The position numbers and the translations under genes were made by a program. Of a stretch of 64,000 nucleotides of DNA, positions 53,301 to 62,300 are shown piece after piece. The notes below the pieces were generated by a model. The model worked only from the letters and a program-made list of their open reading frames with translations. It was not told the origin of the DNA and ran no database searches. The stretch's first letter is position 1. Every line of letters starts with the position of its first letter. Origin of the DNA: Apostichopus japonicus (Eukaryota; Echinodermata; Holothuroidea; Aspidochirotida; Stichopodidae); NCBI RefSeq assembly GCF_037975245.1, contig NC_092579.1, positions 22,452,666 to 22,516,665 of the forward strand, read 5' to 3'.

Positions 53301-56300
53301 GAATAGCTACTTAGCAAACATCTCAAATGAACCACATTTTCGAAAGGAAAAAAAATCAGAAAAATTTGAAAAATTTTGAAAAATTGTCTATCAAGATGAC
53401 ATATTAAATGCCCCCCATCTACTGTGATTTCCACTTCTTGGAGTATGGGAGGGTTTAACCAGTCAAAATAAGTTTCATTTTAATATTAGTCGACAACCAT
53501 ATCACAAATTAAGGACCAGATATTTAAAGGGGATGTTTTCTCTCTTTAAGCTAAGACTAATATAACGATTATCTACCACTGGAATGGCCCTTTAACTCTT
53601 ATTACACTCCCTCAAGAAAATGATGGAACATCAGATTATTTCTAGATATCATTGGATTTTTTTATCATTTGATCATTTTTTTTATAATAAATTATGTTGT
53701 TTATATCTCTGGAGATATAGTGTCAAAGGGATTGATGGGTACAATGACATTTTCTGCAAATATTATCAAAAGTTGGCTTTGATGAATCTTGCAGTGTGAT
53801 CTTGCTTTCAAAGTTTTTTTGTCAAAGATGCCTTTAGCTGAAGAAAGAGAGAAATAATAATTTCACATGTATTTTTTATTAAGCATGTAACATGTTTTTT
53901 ATTTTCTCTTTTAGTAACTGGTTTCTCAATATACATAGCCAAGAGGTAAAATAAAATTACGAAGCAGCGCCAAAAAAAAATCTTTTTTCTTTGATGGCTG
54001 CCGTTTGAGTTTTAAGAAAACTTATTATATTAGCGTATTATTGCCCTTAGCGACTGAATAATGTGGAGCTCTTTTTTTATTTTTGAGATAAGAATACATA
54101 GTAAAATGTAAAGTAATATTATTAAAGTCTGTATATAAAAGAGGCTCAATCTCAGTTGGAGCAAGTGTAGCAACACTTCTTCAGCAAGTTTTGACCTTTA
54201 TAGAGCGCCTACTACATCTAAAACCAGTAGAGAAACACTGTTTTTCCCTCTTCCTTCAAAATTATAAAGTTATGGCTTCCTCTGAGCTAATCAAATAAGG
54301 AGGACTTGAAAACTAGTGAGTGTGATGGGAGCGAAGGTATGGGATGTGTAGGAGGATGAGGGCGTAATTAAAGTCTCGTGTACCAAACTTGACTCGAGTA
54401 CCAATTAAAATGCACACTTTTGAAGAGATCGTGAAACTTTTGTAGTTCTTTAAAGATTCAAAATTTTGTGTTTTTCCCGAAAAATATCGAGTACCAACTA
54501 AACTACACACATTTGAAAGTAGAAAAAAACAATGTGAAATTCAGGAGTATAGATTCGTATGTAGAGATGATTGCATAAGTAAATGGCAGTTATGGAAATG
54601 ATGAGACTGAATACTCCCAATTCAATTAATATATAAAGCTATTTGTTTTGTCTTTGTGTATATATATATATGTTTTGGCTGTAATTATGTCAAAAACTTG
54701 GAAGAAATCAGTCTGTAACAATCAAAATTATTTATGGAAATTTATGGACAATGTCTTTGCAATCGTGTCGCAATTGTTGACCTTGCCTGGACGAGTATTT
54801 TGCTATTTGATAACGGGTCAAAAAATTTAATTCCCTGGTCTATTACCTTCTACTTCTGGCTTTACATCGCAACAAAGCTCTGATCAAAAATTGAAAAAAA
54901 AATTCTCGGCATAATTTTTCGTCCAGCCGCGGCGACGACAAATTGTTTGCATCGTGCGTGTCGTAGAATAGTTAAACATCAATTACACATCGTGCATCAA
55001 ATTTGGAATGTCGCATTCTGTCGTTAGATCTCATTTTATGCCCATTATTCCTTTCCTTGCTTTTTTTTCCTCTCTCTCATACCTTTAATACTACATGGAG
55101 AGCTATGTTGTTATGTCCCCAAGGGAGCTGTTTTGACTTAGCGATACACGAATGCTTCCCCCCGAAGAGAAACGAAGCAGCGAAGAAACACTCGCTGATA
55201 ATGAACTGCAGCCCGTTCTCCCGTCATGATTGTAGAATACCCCTCCGTACCTCCCGGGTTGATTTTTATCTCTTTCCCACGCGAACGATTTTCAGTCCAC
55301 ACTACTCTTACCGATCAACGGGAGCATATTTAGCTTTTATGGAAAAAGGAGAAAACTTAGGACTATTGATTTTTCTTCTTTTCCTTCTTTAGTTCTCTTA
55401 CTTTTAACCTGGCAGAGGGGGGGGGCTCTCATCATTTCTTGTCGACTAGTTCCGTTTTTTTTTTTTTTGATATGCGAGCGGCCGTTAATAGTACGATAAC
55501 GTTTGAAATTGGATGGAAAGCTTTTTTCCTACACTAGAGGGTGTATGAGACAATGTCAAAAATGTTTATAAACATCAACTTAAACATACAGACACGAAAT
55601 CAAACCAACATTTATGACCGTAGTGACCAGCTTTTGCCGAAGTTACAAAACGTTTTTATCGTCGATTTTCTTCATAATTTTGGGATACTTAATCTTTGAG
55701 ACCGAGGTTCTTTGATATTCGTGATAAGGTTGATTCCTCATTCTTTTGGGTTTATATTATGTTCTCTATTTTTTTTATGTCTCTGTTTTGATTGGTTCCT
55801 GTGTTTTCATTGGTTGCGGTTTTCCTTCTTCTCTTCGTGCAGGGCTCGTCGATGCTGAATTTGAAATCTTCGAAGACATCGGATCTTTATTACGACAACG
55901 AGGGCGATGAAATCAAAGATAGGGGGACGGAGAAAACCGAAACGAGAAAACCGATGAAAAAGACCTTAGATATGTACGAGTAAGTAGACTTGACTTCTAA
56001 ACGATGGAAGGTGGAAAGGGGGGAGGAGGAAGCAAACTTTATCGTTATCCTTGTCTCTCTTTGACAGAGACGATCGGAGTCATCGAACTAAGAAACGATA
56101 CTTCATACAGTGGACCGCAGTCTAAAAATGACATCACAGAGCCACTGACATTTGGAAGCTTTTAATGTTTTCTTGAAATTCATTACATGGAAAGACATCG
56201 TCTATAGATGACAAAGTCGATGAACCTATTATTGGCATTGCTTGCTTTCAGAATTCACAAAATTTTGCACCCAAAAAATAATGAAATAAATGGCCAGATA

Positions 56301-59300
56301 TGTGGCAAAGTTTGGAGTGAACTGAATATTCCCTACTTTTACCATGAAAATAAAAATAAAAAAGCAAGTTTTTACCTCCCAGTAAAAAGACTCTCACAAC
56401 ACACATAGAAAACAAGACGCAACTGCTGACCGAGCTCCCAAAAAAAACAATGTTTTTTTTTAAACTGTGACAATCAAGGGAGATATTCATTTCGAGTATC
56501 TTTGTCATATATATTTATATATATATATATATATAAATATGTGTTGGGTTCACTCCTGATAGTTAAAAAAAACTACTGCCTCTTGGTTGAAGTTGGTTCA
56601 GCATTTCCTTTACCTGTTAAAACCCCAAACCATTATAGCTTGCAACTCTTGTTGGTATCAACTCTTGTTGGTATGTACTGTTTTGGCAGGGTGTTACAAG
56701 TTCATGCCAATAAAAAGTGGTAGAGGTCCTCAGATCATAAATATGTAAAAAAAAATGGCATAATGCAATGCGTATATTATTTCAATTTCATGTTAGTGGT
56801 TGTTCTTCTGGAAGGAGAAGTGCGCTGGAAATCTTACCGAATGTACTATTTCCTTCCCCCACCCCCCTGCCACACCCACATGGCTATTCACCCAACTTCC
56901 CACTTACAAAACTCACAATCACACTCAATAAACAGTTTAATGTTTTGCATTATGATTAAATCATAATAATACTTCATATTAAATTCTTTGCACAGACAGA
57001 CAAAACTATCTTTTGAATCCTGGACCCCACACATAGCCCAACCACCCCCACCTCCCTCCCTTTCATTCTGATCACCAAGTTTTATACTAACAATCCTTTT
57101 CATTCTTTTCATCCTTTTCATCATAACTTCCTTTTAAGAAATAATTCCTTTTCATCATAACTTAGTACCAGCAGATCCATTAACAGAACTTTTCACAATT
57201 TTTTTATTTTGGCTCACCGCATCACCTACTACTTTCTATCCTCCCCATGCCTTCTCCTCTACAACCCCCAACCCTTCCTTCCCCTTCCCCTTCCCCCTCC
57301 CCCACCCACCCCTCCCCCTCCACCACCCACCTCTGTTTGCCCTAATTGTCTTGCAAAGCTTGTAGGTCACACAGGTTATGTTATTCCTGTCACTAATCTT
57401 TGTAGAGAATATGACTCTCAATCATAGAGATTTAAAGACTTTGTCGGTAGTTAACTCCTTTTGCACTTTATCTTTATAGTCATTCTGATGACGGAAACAT
57501 ATGTCTTTGGCAGTGTCATTTAGAGTTTAAATTCAGTCAACTGTAAAAGCCAGTTCATCTTCACTAGTATATCGGCTAAGCACTTCCACTTTGATAATTT
57601 TCCGTGAATTCTTCGGGGAATAATTTCTGCTTTCATGTCAATGGTTATTTCCGATTGTTAATTTATTTATTTATTGTCATTTTATTTATTTATTTTATTT
57701 ATGATTATTACTGTTATTATTTGGTTTATTTTGCTTCTCAGTAAAATTGAGAACACTAGATTTTTCAGCCCTAGTCCAAGGAGTAGACAATTCAGGGAGA
57801 GAATGGACAAAGTACCTTCAGTGCCACACGTACGGATTCATTCCCCGACGCTGACGCGGCACGGTAGCCTTGCCTCCCTGGGAGAGAGGAGAAACAGGCC
57901 CGTCTCGCCCCATCTCAACGGACTTCATCCCCTGTCTCCGGAACCGACCACCACGAGGCAACACAAAGAGAACAGGAAGGAAATCATCTTTCAGACGAAG
58001 AGCATCGCGGCCAAAGCAGCCAAGAAGAAGACCACGGGCCAATACGACCGTAGGAAGACTTTTGACCGGACTCCGGCGTCTCTCCACTCCCTGCAAGAGG
58101 TCCAGGAAGTCAAGGAGGAGGATGATGAGGAGGAGGAGTACGAAGCCTACCTGACGGCCTCCAGACTCTCGCGCCACAACGTGAGGTCGAACAGCCGCAA
58201 CTCGCAGGTGGCGAGCCGGCTGAGCAATCTAGACGAGGTCGGATCGATCGGCGGGAAGGAGAAAAAGGCTGAGGGCGCCGACAAGAGAGTGAATTATCGG
58301 GGAGGCGTGAAGAAGATACACATCAGCAATCGACAGGTGATGCAGCAGAAGATGAAGAGACGAGGCAACGACAGTAACGAGGAGGTAAGTGTCGGCCGAT
58401 TAGCCATCTAAGGAAAAAAAACAAAAAACATCACAGTTTTGGTGAACTTTAACAGTGGGCGGAAATTTGTTTTTTTGGGGGGGGGGATGGGAGTTGCTTT
58501 ATGCTTCTAGAAACAAGCTCCGAGGCATGTAGTACACAAACATTGATCGTATCAAACAAGAACATCTTTTTATCCTTCCAGTGACTGCAAATCTCGCAAC
58601 AGGAAAACAAAACAAAGCTCTATTTTACAGTGTAAGATGGAGTAGTTTATGTTTTTAGAAAAAGGCCGTAAACTTTTGCCCATCGGTCCTAGTTTTTTCT
58701 TGATTAAACATGTTTTTGTTCCTTGTGAGTATTAAAGACCTTTTGAGAAGGAAACAACTTGTCCTCTTAATAATAATGCTGACATTAGATCTCCCAAGAA
58801 ATTCTGAAATCTGATGTGGCATTTGGAAAAATTGCGAATCGAAATCCCTAAAGAGTGCCTGGATCATTCGTCCAGTACCCTGGGAGTCTAGTCTTTGGTG
58901 ACGTATGACATCGGCTGCCAAAATGATTCATCCACAGTATAGCAACTGCAACCCTCTCATTCCTGAAAGAAATGAGCAGAACTAATGAGATTAAGAGAGG
59001 AACGCCCCCTTCAAAAAGGATTATGAATTTGCCTGGCTATGTGAGATGTAATTAATATGATCCAGCTTAAGACAGGTGCCTTGGCAAAAACAAAACCCTC
59101 AGGCTCAATGCTCAACAAAATGTTTGACTTGATCATCTACATTTTAAGGTTTGAAAATGAAACCACATACTCAATAACCGACCTATCTTCACCCTTTTAT
59201 CTGTTTTTTAAAGGCCTCGATAATTTTCAAAGGGTTCCATGCGGAACCTCTAATTACAAGAGAGAAGACTTATGCCATGAGGATCGAAAAAACCTTTCAA

Positions 59301-62300
59301 TATCTAAGAATTTTTTTAAATATCCGAGAACCACCTTAAAAAACACGGTTTGTTTCTTCATTCTATGACTAAAGAAAGAGAGAAGGGGGGGGGGGGGGGA
59401 ATGGCTCTCAAACTCCTTTAATGAAGAACATTTTTTTTATGAAAGTGTAGAAAAGTGACTGGCAAGAGATAAAAACATGAAATTCTATTAAGGAAAAAAG
59501 GGATTGAAAGTAGTCGACTACTTTATAATCATAAAAAGATACTTTTTACAGAAATGATAAAATCTAAGAAAGCCTGGCATTCCAACCCCTGGTGGATTTA
59601 GACTGACCTATTCCGGCTAGTAACAAAGTTTACAGAGATACAAAGATACACAGTATCATCGTGTACATATTTGATTTACATGTCCAGGGCAGAATTTGAA
59701 GGATTTTTTCGCTGGTGTGTCCCTCGACAACCAGGTCTTACTTTGTTGGTCGTCCTACAGCAAATTTGGCCCCCCCCCCCAAAAGAAAAAGGGAAAAAAA
59801 TAATGTAGTAAAATAACAAAACAGACCAACATGTACACTGTTGGAGAGATGTGTAGGTTTGGTAAATAGAATACCAGCTGTAGGCCAGTATATCCCCCCC
59901 CCCGACCCTTCGATTGGATCATAGGACCTATCAATAAATTTGTTTTATTTTTGGGTGTCTCAAAATTGAGAGAGGATGATGCCAATTTATTATCAATCAA
60001 GACAGTTTTCAGCTTAGTGGCTATGATGTCATTATGACTCCTGCTGTTGTCAGACGCATTCATAGAATAACAAAATTTATAGAAAGTTGAAATATCTGCC
60101 GTATCAAATGCTGTACGATTCGACCCCAAGATGCAGACGATTTTTAGTAATTAATTAAAACCATGGTCAGTCAGTATTGGCCCCACATTTTAACAGACTA
60201 GTAAAAAAAATGTATCAAAACTAATATCCTTGATGCTCTGAAAACCTACCACAAACATCTCATACGAAACAATATTTCCCCGCAAATTTTGTTTTGTGAG
60301 TTTCAACTCGTGCGGTCTACTCGAAGAACCTTTATGTATAATATGTAAACCTTTGACGACTTCTTTGAAGTTTCATAATTTTTTATTTCTCATTGATTGA
60401 TATAATCATCTTCTTTGAAAGCAAAATTATATGAAATATTAATAATTCTTCATGTTCGTTATAAAGCCACATGACAAACTCAGCACCTGAGTTCTGCCAA
60501 ATAATTCTCACGCCTTGGGTGGGAAAACATTTTGCGCGTGACTCCACAGCCATAAGACTGCTAATTAAACGTGAGGAATATACACCTGGAGATTTCTCTA
60601 CCCTTGAAAATTATGCCGCTCATTATATTTTCAAAGTCAGCAAAACCTACAGTGGAATGAGACATAGTACCACTCGTCTGAACAGCTTGTGCTTTATACT
60701 CTGACGTGATGTCTCTATCAAAATACATCAGAAATGTCATAAAAACAAAGTTTACAACGTTCGAAAAATGTCAAAATATTTTAGCCCTTTTTTTCGACAC
60801 AGTCGACCCCAAACAGACACTTGTAAGTTGAATGCAAGGAGAGAATGAAATCAATAACTTCGTTCAGAGCTTTTTTTTTTTGCCTATATGGTAGGAAATA
60901 GTTTCCTCTCTTCACTTAGTGAAGAATTGGCTGGGTTTGCCCCATCATCATTCACATTAAGATTGACCAGCGCGAAAAAAGAGACAGGACCATTTTTTCA
61001 TACTGGATGTTTTGTTGTGTCATTGACATTTGGCGAACAAGATGCCCGTGTAGGTCACGCGTTAGGTAAAAGGATTGTAAAGCTCGTTGAAGTACCCATT
61101 TTAATTACGACTGCCACTAAAGAGTGTACGAGAGAGTGTTTTCGTCAGGGTCTGAGGGCTTTTAAAGCGGTATAATTTGTGACTTTAAAGGAAAGATTTT
61201 ATTTTTTTTCTATAGGTTTGTTTATCGATACTTAAATCGACAGTAGCCGAGGAATCGCCAAAAGATATAACATTTTCAGTGATTTCTGTATTTAAGGAGA
61301 AATATCACTTTATCAGTCGTGCTTGCTACTAAATCATGACATTGCAAATTTGTGTCCCACATAAATTTGATTATTGAAATATTATAACCCTGGTAAACTT
61401 GATATATGTGAGGGGGAGGGGGAGGAGGGAAGGGTTGTGAGGGGGAGGAGGGAAGGGTTGTGTGAAATGCTGAACAGTTTGATGATTTTCATCGTTAAAT
61501 ATTTTGTGATCAGTCGAGATTATTAATAAATATAAACTTTGTTTGAAAGTGTTCATAGTTTAAATGGAAGTTTTGGTTCAGTATAAAAGAAGAACCATTT
61601 TTGGGGGTTTGGAAATTTTTTGGTAAATAAAATCACTAAGTTTATAGAAAGTTGAGTACTTTGTGGGGCGTTTTTTTTTTTGGGGGGGGGAAAGGACCAC
61701 ATCATGTGTAGCCCTATCATTGGCGTGATTAACAAGCATTCTCTCAAAAATGTCATTTCAACGAAAGCAGTGTTGTAAATATTATACTCATTCCGATAAG
61801 TAGAAACTGCTATTTTATTGTACATCAAACTTGCAGGTGTTTTTCTTCACAAGTTAAACAGATGATTACTTGTAGGTTTGTATATATCATTCCTGTCACA
61901 CCATCTGCATTAAAGTTGGTTTTTAAAGATGCAAGTTGTCACCATAAATATCCCAAGATAATTGCCATAGTCTTCCAAATCTACCTGTGCAAGAGAAGGT
62001 GTGAATCTCAGGTTCAGTTAAGTAATCCAAGGAGGGGTTGGAGTGGCATGGAAGGGGCGGGGGAGGGGGAGTAGGAGGGGTGATTGGGAGGGCTTGGCAA
62101 GAGAAGGTGTGAACCTCAGGTTCAGTTTAGTCATCCAAGGATGAGTTGGTGGGGCATGGGAGGGGTGGGAGATGGGGAGGAGGAGGGGTGATTGGGAGAC
62201 CTTGGCAAGAGAAGGTGTGGACCTCAGGTTCAGTATAGTCATCCAAGGAGGGGTTGGAGTGGCTGGAGTGGCATGGGAGGGCTAGGGGAGGGGGAGGAGG

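Larger units (their letters stand above)
47108..55842 (+). other. KIF19 intron 16 (8.7 kb)
   Basis: The second-longest intron. It contains a tRNA-derived SINE (47981-48268), a TTTA array (51980-52019), a 121-bp minisatellite (52213-52585) and many G/C homopolymers (48967-48980, 52935-52948, 53219-53232). The tail of KIF19 diverges here, so a small lineage-specific exon could have been missed. Confidence 0.7.

Noticed and set aside
55003-55392. 129-codon plus-strand frame in intron 16
   Set aside because: Residue mix is random-like, no splice sites fit the KIF19 frame, no recognisable motif.
57818-58177. 119-codon minus-strand frame
   Set aside because: Antisense shadow of the GC-rich KIF19 exon 18.
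59057-59368. 103-codon plus-strand frame in intron 18
   Set aside because: No domain or splice support; composition like translated intron.
60888-61175. 95-codon plus-strand frame in intron 18
   Set aside because: Somewhat protein-like but isolated, no matching acceptor/donor phase to KIF19 and no known motif.
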